In this document: positions 17,409 to 25,527 of the stretch, piece by piece
How positions within the stretch are numbered: the stretch's first letter is position 1
Layout of the letters: each line of letters begins with the position of its first letter
Position numbers and translations under genes: made by a program
Notes under the pieces: model-generated
Databases searched by the model: none
Told to the model about the DNA's origin: nothing
The model's input: only the letters and a program-made list of their open reading frames with translations
Assembly: GCF_002872415.1 (NCBI RefSeq)
Contig: NZ_CP025704.1
Span: 62,001 to 126,000, forward strand
Source of the DNA: Bacteriovorax stolpii
GTDB taxonomy: Bacteria; Bdellovibrionota; Bacteriovoracia; Bacteriovoracales; Bacteriovoracaceae
DNA length: 64,000 bases
Direction of reading: 5' to 3'

Positions 17409-18797
17409 ATGGAAATGGAAAGATTTAAAGGTAAGAAAGTTCTTATCGTAGGTATTGGCAAAACTGGTTTTTCTCTGATCAATTTCTTCAACAAATTAGA
17501 ATGTGAAATCAGAGTCACAGATATCAAGCCTATCTTTGACCTTAACAAGTCAGTTAAGAAGCTTAAGAAAATCGAACCACCTCTAGAGATGACTTTCGGT
17601 GAACACAAAGACGAAGACTTCCTGGAAGCAGACGTTATTGTTTACTCAGCGGCAGTTAATCCAAATCTTCCTCAGTTAGAATTAGCACGCAAAAACGGGA
17701 AAGAAGTTTATTCAGACTTCGCTCTTGCTTATAAACTTTGTAAAAAACCAGTTATCGCTGTTTGTGGATCTTTTGGTCGTACAACAATTGCAGCGATGAT
17801 CGGCTTTACTCTAAAAGTTGATGGGAAAAACGTATTTGTTGGTGGAACATCAGAAATGCCATTCATCGAGTACTGCCTTCTTCCAAACATGAACGAAATT
17901 GATTACGTGGTTGTGGAAGTTTCCGCAATCCAAATGAAATCACTTCAGGATTTCCATCCGAAGCTGGTTGTTTTCCCGAACATCGGAGAGAACTTCTCAA
18001 AAGCAAACTTCGCTTCAGTTTCTGAATACATTGAAACTAAACTTTCAATCATTAAAAAACTTTCTCCAGAAGATACACTGGTAGCAAACTATGATTCACT
18101 TGCTAACAATGCGTTCTTTAGAAATGCGAACTGCCAGCTTTACTGGTACTCTCGCCGCTCGTATGTAACTCTTGGGGTAATGAACGAGATTCAAGGAACT
18201 CACTTCCACGACAGAAGAATCCACTCGAACATTAACTATCACTCAGAGTTTAAAGTTTCTAAAATGAGAATCGTGGGACAAAACAACCGCGAAAACCTAA
18301 TGGCAGCAGTAACTGCTTGTAAGGCCCTTGATGTAAGTGACGATGCAATCCAAACTTGTATTGAGAAATTCCCAGGGATTCCTAATCGTATGGAATTCAT
18401 CATGGAGAAAAACGGCGTAAGCTTCTACAACGATTCAAAAGCTGAAACTATGCCAGAAATGCTGGCTTCACTTAAATCATTCAAAGAGCCAGTTATTTTG
18501 ATTGCTGGTGGTAAAGACAACGAAGACCTTAACTTCGATCCATTTGCTAAGGACATGATCGGCAACGCTCGCGTTCTAGTTCTGGTTGGAGAGTGTAAGG
18601 AGAGATTAAACAGAGCTCTTGGTGATCATAACCAGACCTACATTGTCGGTTCATTTGAAGAGTCAGTTCTGTTTGCTTACCAAAAATCTAGAACAGGAGA
18701 TGTTATTCTTCTGTCTCCAGGAAACCCGGCATCGGATTTCTTCCGCGACTACGAAGAGCGCGGGAACTATTTCAAGAAACTCGTTTATCAATTATAA
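17409..18797 (+). CDS. murD: UDP-MurNAc-L-Ala:D-Glu ligase MurD, atypical motifs
   Basis: 462 aa, in the normal murD position and of normal length. The N-terminal UDP-binding motif (GIGKTGFSL, 15-23), VVEVSAIQ (ELSSFQ equivalent), GIPNRMEF, the NDSKA motif and the C-terminal LSPGNPASDFFRDYEERG support MurD. Two hallmarks are altered: the ATP loop reads GSFGRTT (120-126), with Arg124 where Mur ligases have Lys, and the usual N-x3-DHxD segment is NIGENFSKANF (about 191-201), lacking the Asp-His pair. The DNA shows no frameshift. It may be a divergent active enzyme, a dead paralogue, or one with changed chemistry. A strong terminator follows at 18802. Confidence 0.85.
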   Translation: MEMERFKGKKVLIVGIGKTGFSLINFFNKLECEIRVTDIKPIFDLNKSVKKLKKIEPPLEMTFGEHKDEDFLEADVIVYSAAVNPNLPQLELARKNGKEVYSDFALAYKLCKKPVIAVCGSFGRTTIAAMIGFTLKVDGKNVFVGGTSEMPFIEYCLLPNMNEIDYVVVEVSAIQMKSLQDFHPKLVVFPNIGENFSKANFASVSEYIETKLSIIKKLSPEDTLVANYDSLANNAFFRNANCQLYWYSRRSYVTLGVMNEIQGTHFHDRRIHSNINYHSEFKVSKMRIVGQNNRENLMAAVTACKALDVSDDAIQTCIEKFPGIPNRMEFIMEKNGVSFYNDSKAETMPEMLASLKSFKEPVILIAGGKDNEDLNFDPFAKDMIGNARVLVLVGECKERLNRALGDHNQTYIVGSFEESVLFAYQKSRTGDVILLSPGNPASDFFRDYEERGNYFKKLVYQL

Positions 18798-18801
18798 AAA
18801 A

Positions 18802-18826
18802 GAGCCTCCTTCGGGAGGCTTTTTTG
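18802..18826 (+). terminator. Rho-independent terminator after murD
   Basis: GCCTCC (18804-18809), TTCG loop, GGAGGC (18814-18819), then a run of T, preceded by AAAAAAGA. A textbook intrinsic terminator five bases after the murD stop. It splits the dcw cluster into an upstream unit ending with murD and a downstream unit starting at ftsW. Confidence 0.9.
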
Positions 18827-18897
18827 TATACCCGACTACTCCACTTTTTTTCTACAAATTTTCTCCATCCATTTAAATCTTTGTTATCCTAATACAT

Positions 18898-20097
18898 ATG
18901 GATGAACAACTTCATGATGTAGACAGGCTGATCAAAGCGTTTCTTTCAACGCTGGCGATTATTATTACGATTGGACTTATTATGGTCTGGTCTTCCAGTT
19001 ATATCCTGGCCAATGAAAATTTCGGCAGCCCTTATCACTATATTATTCGCCAACTCGTTTATCTTTTTTTAGCAATCGGTGTAACTTTTGCTGTTTCTAA
19101 AACCAAATACACTTTCTGGTTAAAGTACGGCTACATCGTTAACATCGCCGCTTCTGCTATTGTGGCCCTGACTATTGTTAAAGGAATTGGTGCTTCAGCT
19201 AAAGGTGCGAGCCGTTGGCTTACGATGGGAGGCATGAGTCTTCAGCCGGGTGAAATCGTGAAGTTCACGGTTATTCTTTCGGCGCTTTCATTCTTTGAAA
19301 ACTGGAACAAGATGGACAATAAAGAGCGCATGAAACACGGGGGAACTTTGTTTCTGCCACTGGCGCTTTTAATTAAGCAGCCGGACTTCGGGACTTTCTT
19401 TATTTGTTTCGTCGTTATCTCATTTGTTTGTTTTATGAGTTCGTTTCCGAGAAAGTATTTCTACTACTCACTGATTGCCGGTGGTGTTGGTGGTGTTTTC
19501 ATTCTTTTCTCGCAGGCCTACCGTGTAAAGCGTATGTTAACTTATCTTGATCCATGGAAGAACCCACAAGGTTCAGGTTTCCAGATCATCCAGTCATATA
19601 TGGCCTTTGCCAACGGATCAGCTTTTGGCCAAGGGCTTGGTAACAGTAACGAAAAACTTTTCTACCTTCCGGAAGCCCATAACGACTTTATTTTTTCTGT
19701 TATAGGAGAAGAGCTTGGGTTTATCGGGGTCTTTCTTTTGATCTGTCTTTTTGTGGCCTTCATCTATTTTGGTTTCAAGCTGGCACTTCAGGTTAGAGAC
19801 CGCATTGGCGTCATCATGGCGTCGGCCATTGTTTTTGTTTTAGGCCTTCAGGCCCTACTTAACATGGGCGTTGTTTTAGGTCTTCTTCCGACAAAAGGAT
19901 TGAACCTTCCGTTTGTTAGTTATGGTGGGTCATCGCTCCTCTGTAACTTTTTTGGGATAGGGCTTCTGCTGTCTGTTGTTAACGGTTACCGCAATGAGCT
20001 TATGGGTGTTGAAAACAATTTTAGGCCAAAAAGAGAATCATCTGGTAGAAGAAAAGCTACCGGAGATGAGAGCGGGCACGAAGAAGCTTACGTCTAA
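18898..20097 (+). CDS. ftsW: Peptidoglycan glycosyltransferase FtsW
   Basis: 399 aa SEDS-family membrane protein with about ten transmembrane helices; polymerises lipid II at the septum with FtsI. Family motifs: IGLIMVWSSSYILA near the start, GASRWLTMGGMSLQPGEIVKF (about 102-122, split by loops), KQPDFGTFF with the catalytic-loop Asp, AHNDFIFSVIGEELGFIG and LPTKGLNLPFVSYGGSSL near the C-terminus. Position in the dcw cluster favours FtsW over RodA. No clear Shine-Dalgarno site precedes the ATG at 18898, although it starts a new transcription unit after the murD terminator; a short or leaderless mRNA is possible. murG, normally next, is absent. Confidence 0.95.
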   Translation: MDEQLHDVDRLIKAFLSTLAIIITIGLIMVWSSSYILANENFGSPYHYIIRQLVYLFLAIGVTFAVSKTKYTFWLKYGYIVNIAASAIVALTIVKGIGASAKGASRWLTMGGMSLQPGEIVKFTVILSALSFFENWNKMDNKERMKHGGTLFLPLALLIKQPDFGTFFICFVVISFVCFMSSFPRKYFYYSLIAGGVGGVFILFSQAYRVKRMLTYLDPWKNPQGSGFQIIQSYMAFANGSAFGQGLGNSNEKLFYLPEAHNDFIFSVIGEELGFIGVFLLICLFVAFIYFGFKLALQVRDRIGVIMASAIVFVLGLQALLNMGVVLGLLPTKGLNLPFVSYGGSSLLCNFFGIGLLLSVVNGYRNELMGVENNFRPKRESSGRRKATGDESGHEEAYV

Positions 20098-20137
20098 TCT
20101 CTCTAGAGATCGATCATATACATTTTAGGAGTTCGTT

Positions 20138-21526
20138 ATGTTCCGCAATCACTCGGCTCTAAAGCCAAACCATGCAAAAATTCACTTCGTGGGAATTGGT
20201 GGAATTGGTATGAGTGGGATCGCTGAGGTTCTATTATCTTTAGGATATAAAGTTTCAGGATCAGACGTTGCAGAATCAGCTAACGTAAAAAAATTAAGAA
20301 AGATGGGAGCTGAAGTTCACATCGGCCATAAAGCAGAAAACTTAAACGACGTAACGGTGGTTGTTCACACATCTGCAGTTAATGAAACAAACCCGGAAAT
20401 GGTTCGCGCCAGAGCAGAAGGTATTCCCATTATCAGAAGAGCAGAAATGCTGGCTGAGCTGATGCGCTTAAAATACAGTCTCGCTGTTGCCGGAACTCAC
20501 GGGAAAACAACAACGACATCATTTTTAGCGACGATTCTTCAAGAGTGTAAACTAGACCCGACATATATCATTGGTGGGATTGTTAAAAACCTGGATGGTC
20601 ACGCGAAAGTTGGCCAATCAGATTACCTGGTGGCCGAAGCCGATGAATCAGATGGATCATTCCTTCTTTTAACTCCAGTTATGTCAGTTATCACCAATAT
20701 CGACAACGATCACATGGATCACTATGGAACTGAAGAAAATCTTTTTCGCGCTTTCGTAGAGTTTGCCAATAAGATTCCTTTTTACGGTGTGGTGGCCCTG
20801 AATGCTCATGATGAAAAATTGATGAAGCTTAAGGCAGAGATGAAGCGTCCAGCAGTAACTTTTGGAATCGAGATACCGGCCGACTTCGAAGCCCGCAATA
20901 TTGAATTTGGTCACTTTGACACAAGTTTTGATGTTTATTACAAAGGTGAAAAACAAGAGCGTTTTAAAATCAATCTTCCCGGACGTCACAATATCTTAAA
21001 TAGTCTTGGAGCAACAGCTCTGGCATTTCATATGGGACTAAGTTTTAAAGACATTGCAAAAGCTGTTTGCAAGCTTGAAGGTGTAGGAAGACGCTTTCAA
21101 CTTCTTCATAAAGAAGGATCATTTGAAGTGGTTGATGACTACGGACACCACCCGACTGAAATTGCTTCTACACTAAGAATTGTAAAAGACACACGTGCTG
21201 ATTATAAAAAGATCGTGATCTTTGAACCTCACCGCTACACGCGTACGCGTGATTGTTGGGATCAGTTTCTTCACTGTTTTAATGATGCTGACCAACTTTA
21301 TTTACTCCCAATCTACGCTGCCAGCGAAAACCCGCTCGATGGGATTTCAACTGAGCGCTTAATTGAAGATATCAACCGCCTTCACCCGAACTTCGCTAAG
21401 AAGATTGAAAACGTAGAAAAGCTTCCAGAAGTGATTGAATCACACAAGGGAGACAAAACAATCGTGGTCACTTTAGGTGCAGGATCAATCGGAAAAGTTG
21501 CCAGAAAATGGGCGGGCGTTGAATAA
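20138..21526 (+). CDS. murC: UDP-N-acetylmuramate:L-alanine ligase MurC
   Basis: 462 aa cytoplasmic ligase that adds the first stem-peptide residue. N-terminal Rossmann motif HFVGIGGIGMSGIAE (about 12-26), ATP loop AGTHGKTTTTS (near 120), EADESDGSFL, the standard ITNIDNDHMDHYG motif with its intact Asp-His pair, RRFQ, and DDYGHHPTEI diagnostic for MurC. Length normal. A TAGGAG site precedes the ATG. Its last 8 nt overlap the start of the next gene. Its intact loop and DHMD motif contrast with the altered MurD in the same cluster. Confidence 0.97.
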   Translation: MFRNHSALKPNHAKIHFVGIGGIGMSGIAEVLLSLGYKVSGSDVAESANVKKLRKMGAEVHIGHKAENLNDVTVVVHTSAVNETNPEMVRARAEGIPIIRRAEMLAELMRLKYSLAVAGTHGKTTTTSFLATILQECKLDPTYIIGGIVKNLDGHAKVGQSDYLVAEADESDGSFLLLTPVMSVITNIDNDHMDHYGTEENLFRAFVEFANKIPFYGVVALNAHDEKLMKLKAEMKRPAVTFGIEIPADFEARNIEFGHFDTSFDVYYKGEKQERFKINLPGRHNILNSLGATALAFHMGLSFKDIAKAVCKLEGVGRRFQLLHKEGSFEVVDDYGHHPTEIASTLRIVKDTRADYKKIVIFEPHRYTRTRDCWDQFLHCFNDADQLYLLPIYAASENPLDGISTERLIEDINRLHPNFAKKIENVEKLPEVIESHKGDKTIVVTLGAGSIGKVARKWAGVE

Positions 21527-22406
21527 GAAGATTCAACTTTTAGTTGTGGCCCTGGTTTCCTTTGGATTGGGGGCCACAACGACCTATCTCCTGTCTTTAA
21601 AAGAACCTCAAAAACAGTCAGCCTCGCAGTTTGTAAAGTCAGACACTCAGACGGCAGAAGTCGCCAAAGAAGAAAGCCGCAAACCATTTTTTGTAAAACC
21701 AGAAGTTCATAATGAATCAGAGCAAGTAAGGAATGAAGCTGTCGCTACAGAAGAGGCAGTAAAGGCTTCAGGTGAAAAAAAGCCAGTTGATTATTTTAAC
21801 CTCGCGAAAAACATCAGGGATTTTCAGGATAAAGTTTCAGCAGAAATTAGAAAGACTTTTAAGACCATCTCTTTGAGTGATGAAACTCAAAGTGCAAAAA
21901 AAGACCGCCTCAACGGCAAATACGAGATGTTCTTTGAAGAAAACAGACTCTGGTATAAAGCAGAGGTTGATGTCTCGACTGGCGAGAAACTTCATTTATT
22001 TTTCAATTACTATAACTGCGACGTCGATCGTGGAGGCAAAAAGAAAAATGAACCTCGCGATATTCTTGAACGCTGTTTTGTGATGTGGGGCTTTCTTTAT
22101 TATAAACAAAATTGGGAGCAATACTCGATCTCTTCTAATTCAGATTTCTTTCTATGGAAGGATGACATGCCTTATGCTGCCCTGGAGATCGAAAACCTTG
22201 GGGATTATGCTAAGGAAAATAGCCTTCTTAAGATGATGGTTCCGATTCCAGATGATAGTGACCCGATGTATTCGCTAAATTATAGAGATGGAAAGTTTCA
22301 ATGGACCAAAGGTCAGACTGTAAACTGGAGACCGGTTAACGATAAGGGCATTAAGAAATTTATGGATATGGTTAATAAGCATCAAACCGGCTGGCCCAAG
22401 CCGTAG
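21519..22406 (+). CDS. Membrane-anchored protein of unknown function between murC and murB
   Basis: 295 aa from a TTG at 21519 that overlaps the murC stop; starting there gives a clean signal anchor (KKIQLLVVALVSFGLGATTTYLL). An upstream in-frame start at 21477 would add residues overlapping murC and is less natural. After the anchor come about 70 low-complexity Glu/Lys/Ala-rich residues, then a compact domain (about 90-295) rich in aromatics: NGKYEMFFEENRLWYKAEV, LFFNYYNCDVD, CFVMWGFLYY. No known family is recognised. It is not MurG or Ddl, the genes often found near here. The setting suggests an envelope protein co-expressed with wall synthesis, but no function can be assigned. Confidence 0.75.
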   Translation: MNKKIQLLVVALVSFGLGATTTYLLSLKEPQKQSASQFVKSDTQTAEVAKEESRKPFFVKPEVHNESEQVRNEAVATEEAVKASGEKKPVDYFNLAKNIRDFQDKVSAEIRKTFKTISLSDETQSAKKDRLNGKYEMFFEENRLWYKAEVDVSTGEKLHLFFNYYNCDVDRGGKKKNEPRDILERCFVMWGFLYYKQNWEQYSISSNSDFFLWKDDMPYAALEIENLGDYAKENSLLKMMVPIPDDSDPMYSLNYRDGKFQWTKGQTVNWRPVNDKGIKKFMDMVNKHQTGWPKP

Positions 22407-22439
22407 ACAATCCCACTGAAAATTCGGTAGCATGAATTC

Positions 22440-23339
22440 ATGCTAGAAAAATTATTAAATCACCCGGACATCGTTGTTGAGATCGATAAAGATCTTAAGA
22501 AGTACTCGACTATGAGACTAGATGCTCGTGGAGATTTAATTACAGTAAAGTCTGTTGAGGGGTTAAAGTTTGCTACAAAAACTCTAACTCAAAATAAAAT
22601 CGACTACCGCGTGCTGGGTTGGGGAGCTAATATTCTTCTGCCAACTAAAGCGGAGCTTCCTTATATACAACTAGATTTTGATTTCGACCGCGGAGTTTTT
22701 GAAGCTCCTCGAGATGAATACATCCTCCCAGCTTCAGTGAGCCTGGCGACACTAACCAGCCATGCGAATAAGTTTGGTCTTAAAGGATGGGAAGTTTTCA
22801 CTGGAATTCCGGCCAGCCTTGGTGGCGCGATCTTTATGAACGCCGGAACAAACCTGGGTGAAATTGGAACCATTATAAAGGAAGTAAAACTCATTACGAA
22901 AAACGGAGAAGAAAAGTCGGTTATTATCGAGAAAGGCTCTTTCTCATACAGACACAATCACTTTGTTGATAAAGGTGATGTGATCTATCAAGCCCGACTG
23001 ATTCACTTTGGTATTGATGCTGCTATTTCTAAAAAAATTAAAGAGTATTTAGATATGAGAACTCGCACTCAACCATTAAAAGAATGGACGTGCGGATGTA
23101 TCTTTCAAAACCATCACGACAATCTCCGCGACGTGACTTGTCGGGCTGGTCTTTTTATAGATATAATGGGCCTCAAGGGTCTAACCATAAAGAATTTGCA
23201 GATTAGCCCGAAACACGCCAACTTCATGGAAAACAGAGGCGAAAGTTCATACGAAGACGTGATGGAAATGATCACTGTTCTTCAAAAAGAATTGAAACTT
23301 CAGTTTGGTGTTTCGTTTGAAACCGAAGTTGAGTATTAG
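22440..23339 (+). CDS. murB: UDP-N-acetylenolpyruvoylglucosamine reductase MurB
   Basis: 299 aa FAD enzyme that reduces UDP-GlcNAc-enolpyruvate to UDP-MurNAc. Visible features: substrate segment YSTMRLDARG, FAD-binding LGWGANILLP (family consensus LGxGSNLL), GWEVFTGIPASLGGAIFMNAGTN split over the PASLGGA core, SYRHN and, near residue 220, CGCIFQN, where the usual catalytic Ser of GSxFKNP is Cys. HANFMENRGESSYEDV completes the C-terminal motif. Serine or cysteine acts as general acid in different MurB types, so activity is expected. The ATG at 22440 is 33 nt after the preceding gene, with a weak ribosome-binding site. Confidence 0.93.
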   Translation: MLEKLLNHPDIVVEIDKDLKKYSTMRLDARGDLITVKSVEGLKFATKTLTQNKIDYRVLGWGANILLPTKAELPYIQLDFDFDRGVFEAPRDEYILPASVSLATLTSHANKFGLKGWEVFTGIPASLGGAIFMNAGTNLGEIGTIIKEVKLITKNGEEKSVIIEKGSFSYRHNHFVDKGDVIYQARLIHFGIDAAISKKIKEYLDMRTRTQPLKEWTCGCIFQNHHDNLRDVTCRAGLFIDIMGLKGLTIKNLQISPKHANFMENRGESSYEDVMEMITVLQKELKLQFGVSFETEVEY

Positions 23340-23365
23340 CGACAGCAGCTAGGAATATTGTCAGG

Positions 23366-24145
23366 ATGGCATTTTTTAAGTCGAAAAAATTTATTATCGC
23401 ACTGGTTGTGATTGCCGTGTTGGTATTCACTAACATCGTTATTTCATCTCTCGGCCCGACAGAACAATTCAGCGCCGAACTCTCATACAGATCGAATCTT
23501 GGAAAATGTCCGACTCGCCCAGCGGGAACGATGGCCCTTCAGGTTGTAAAAACATTTGAGCAGTCGCACTCACTTCGCGATGTGAAGATGAAGATTGTTA
23601 ATGAAAAGTGGAACGATAAGTATTTTGTCTCTGATTACAAAATCCAATACGATCCATTCAGCAAAGTTTTAGATTTAAACTTCAACTGTCCTGAGCCTTT
23701 AATGAAGGTTCAGATTTACAGAAAAGATAGCGCTGAGTCTTATGAAGCCATCCTTGTGGATAACGGGCAATTATATGACCCGACTTATGAGGCCCTGCTT
23801 CGATCTGAAAAGAAACTAACGCAAGATCTTCCTTACTTATCAATGCCGGTTGGGGAAATGGAAGACAAGGTCCAGGCAGATGTTACCGGCCTGGTAAAAG
23901 AAATGAGACCGGGACTTCGAAAAAAACTTTCGGAAGTCATCCTTAATGAAAATAAGGAGCTAACGATTATTCTCTCAATTAACGGGCATCCATCTAGTGT
24001 CTTTATGGGACTAGATGAGTGGAACGACAAGCTGGTAAAGCTGGATAAGATTGTGAATTATATGGAATTGAAGGAGAAAATCCCTGCCATTATCAATCTT
24101 ACAAACAGCAAAAAAGTTGTTGTCAAGTTTAAGGATAAATTCTAG
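23366..24145 (+). CDS. ftsQ: FtsQ-like division protein
   Basis: 259 aa with one N-terminal transmembrane helix (about 8-28) and a periplasmic body. It occupies the ftsQ position between murB and ftsA. A POTRA-like strand/helix pattern follows the anchor (VVKTFEQSHSLRDVKMKIV...), and the C-terminal half follows the FtsQ beta-domain pattern: a DLPYLSMP segment, an INGHPSSVFMGLDEWNDKL segment, and a final PAIINLTNSKKVVVKF strand pair. Sequence similarity is low, so the assignment rests on topology, pattern and position. FtsQ links FtsL/FtsB to the early divisome. A hairpin and a 66-nt gap separate it from ftsA. Confidence 0.72.
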   Translation: MAFFKSKKFIIALVVIAVLVFTNIVISSLGPTEQFSAELSYRSNLGKCPTRPAGTMALQVVKTFEQSHSLRDVKMKIVNEKWNDKYFVSDYKIQYDPFSKVLDLNFNCPEPLMKVQIYRKDSAESYEAILVDNGQLYDPTYEALLRSEKKLTQDLPYLSMPVGEMEDKVQADVTGLVKEMRPGLRKKLSEVILNENKELTIILSINGHPSSVFMGLDEWNDKLVKLDKIVNYMELKEKIPAIINLTNSKKVVVKFKDKF

Positions 24146-24156
24146 GATTTTTGTAG

Positions 24157-24173
24157 GACAGAATGACTCTGTC
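24157..24173. repeat. Short inverted repeat in the ftsQ-ftsA gap
   Basis: GACAGA (24157-24162), five-base loop, TCTGTC (24168-24173), about 40 nt before the ftsA ATG. No T-run follows. It could be an mRNA processing hairpin or a protein-binding site. Confidence 0.4.
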
Positions 24174-24211
24174 GTAAAATATCGCTTCTATATAGAGAAA
24201 GGATTCTCACT

Positions 24212-25492
24212 ATGAACGACAAAAACATCATCGTAGGCCTCGATGTCGGAACAACGAAAGTTTGTACAATCGTTGGACTTCAACATCCAAATCAAGAATT
24301 AGAAATTATCGGTATCGGAACTCACCCTTCATATGGTTTGAAGAAAGGGTCAGTTGTTAATATTGATAAAACAGTACGCTCGATTCAAAACTCACTTGAA
24401 GAAGCGCGCCTGATGGCCGGAGTGAATATTGGAAGTGCGACGATCGGGATTGCCGGCAGTCACATCTACAGTTTCAACTCTTCTGGTGTTGTTGCTATTA
24501 AAGGTAAAGAGATCACTCAAGACGATGTTGACCGCGTGCTTGAAGCTGCTAAAGCAGTCGTGATTCCTTCAGATAGAGATATCCTTCACGTGATTCCTCA
24601 GGAATTTCGTGTAGACAATACAACAGGGATTAAAAACCCAATCGGTATGTGTGGTGTGAGACTAGAAGCCCACGTTCACATCGTTACCGGTTCTATTCCT
24701 CTTATTCAAAACCTGGTGAAGTGTGTTGAGCAGACAGGTATTGATGCTGAACATATTACTCTTCAACCTCTAGCTTCTTCAGAAGCAGTTCTTTCTTACG
24801 AAGAAAAAGAACTTGGTGTTGTTCTTATCGACATCGGCGGTGGAACAACTGACATCGCGGTTTGGAAAGATGGAAGTCTTATCCACTCTCAGATCATTCC
24901 TATTGGTGGAAACCATTTCACGAATGACTTAGCAGTAGCGCTTAAGATTCCTCACAATGAAGCAGAAAGAATTAAAATCAATCACGGAAGTGTTCTAGCT
25001 GAGCAGCTTAACCAATCAGCACATATCACAGTTCAAGGTATGTCTGGGACTAAGCCTCGCGAAGTTCAACTAAGTGTGATCGCAGAAGTTCTTGGCGCGC
25101 GCGCTGAAGAGCTGTTTGAAGTGATCCGTGCAATGATTGATGATAAAAAGCTAAGCGAAGAAATCGCAGGTGGATTCGTGCTAACTGGTGGTGGTGCTCT
25201 TATTAAGGGTATGCCGGAGTTAGGAGAGTACATTCTTATGAGATCATGCAAAATTGGTTTCCCTATTCCATTTGGTGGGATGACTAATATTATGCAAAAC
25301 CCGAAATACTCTACAGTTCTGGGACTTCTTCTGGAAGCTGCTAAGAGAAAGCCTTATGTTCACGTTCAAGGCCAGGCATCCGCTAACAACCACAGAGTGA
25401 CATTTAAAGAAAATGAAGCCCAAGGTTCAAATAGCGATCTGATTGGGAAATTAAGCGAGTCATTAAAATCAGTTTTCAAAGAAATTTTTTAA
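24212..25492 (+). CDS. ftsA: Cell division protein FtsA
   Basis: 426 aa actin-like ATPase that tethers FtsZ to the membrane and signals to FtsW/FtsI. Actin-fold motifs: phosphate 1 VGLDVGTTKVCTIVG (about 7-21), IGIAGSHI, the SHS2/1C insert with DILHVIPQEFRVD, phosphate 2 LIDIGGGTTDIAVW (near 206-219) and adenosine motif VLTGGGALIKGM near 330. The C-terminus ends in an amphipathic stretch (LIGKLSESLKSVFKEIF) expected to bind the membrane. Spaced 35 nt before ftsZ. AAGGA lies about 10 nt upstream of the ATG. Confidence 0.97.
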   Translation: MNDKNIIVGLDVGTTKVCTIVGLQHPNQELEIIGIGTHPSYGLKKGSVVNIDKTVRSIQNSLEEARLMAGVNIGSATIGIAGSHIYSFNSSGVVAIKGKEITQDDVDRVLEAAKAVVIPSDRDILHVIPQEFRVDNTTGIKNPIGMCGVRLEAHVHIVTGSIPLIQNLVKCVEQTGIDAEHITLQPLASSEAVLSYEEKELGVVLIDIGGGTTDIAVWKDGSLIHSQIIPIGGNHFTNDLAVALKIPHNEAERIKINHGSVLAEQLNQSAHITVQGMSGTKPREVQLSVIAEVLGARAEELFEVIRAMIDDKKLSEEIAGGFVLTGGGALIKGMPELGEYILMRSCKIGFPIPFGGMTNIMQNPKYSTVLGLLLEAAKRKPYVHVQGQASANNHRVTFKENEAQGSNSDLIGKLSESLKSVFKEIF

Positions 25493-25527
25493 AACTTAAA
25501 TTTATATAGGTCCCGTAGGAGGAATAT

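Noticed and set aside
18898-20137. Search for murG between ftsW and murC
   Set aside because: Only 40 nt separate the two genes, with no room for murG and no remnant of it.
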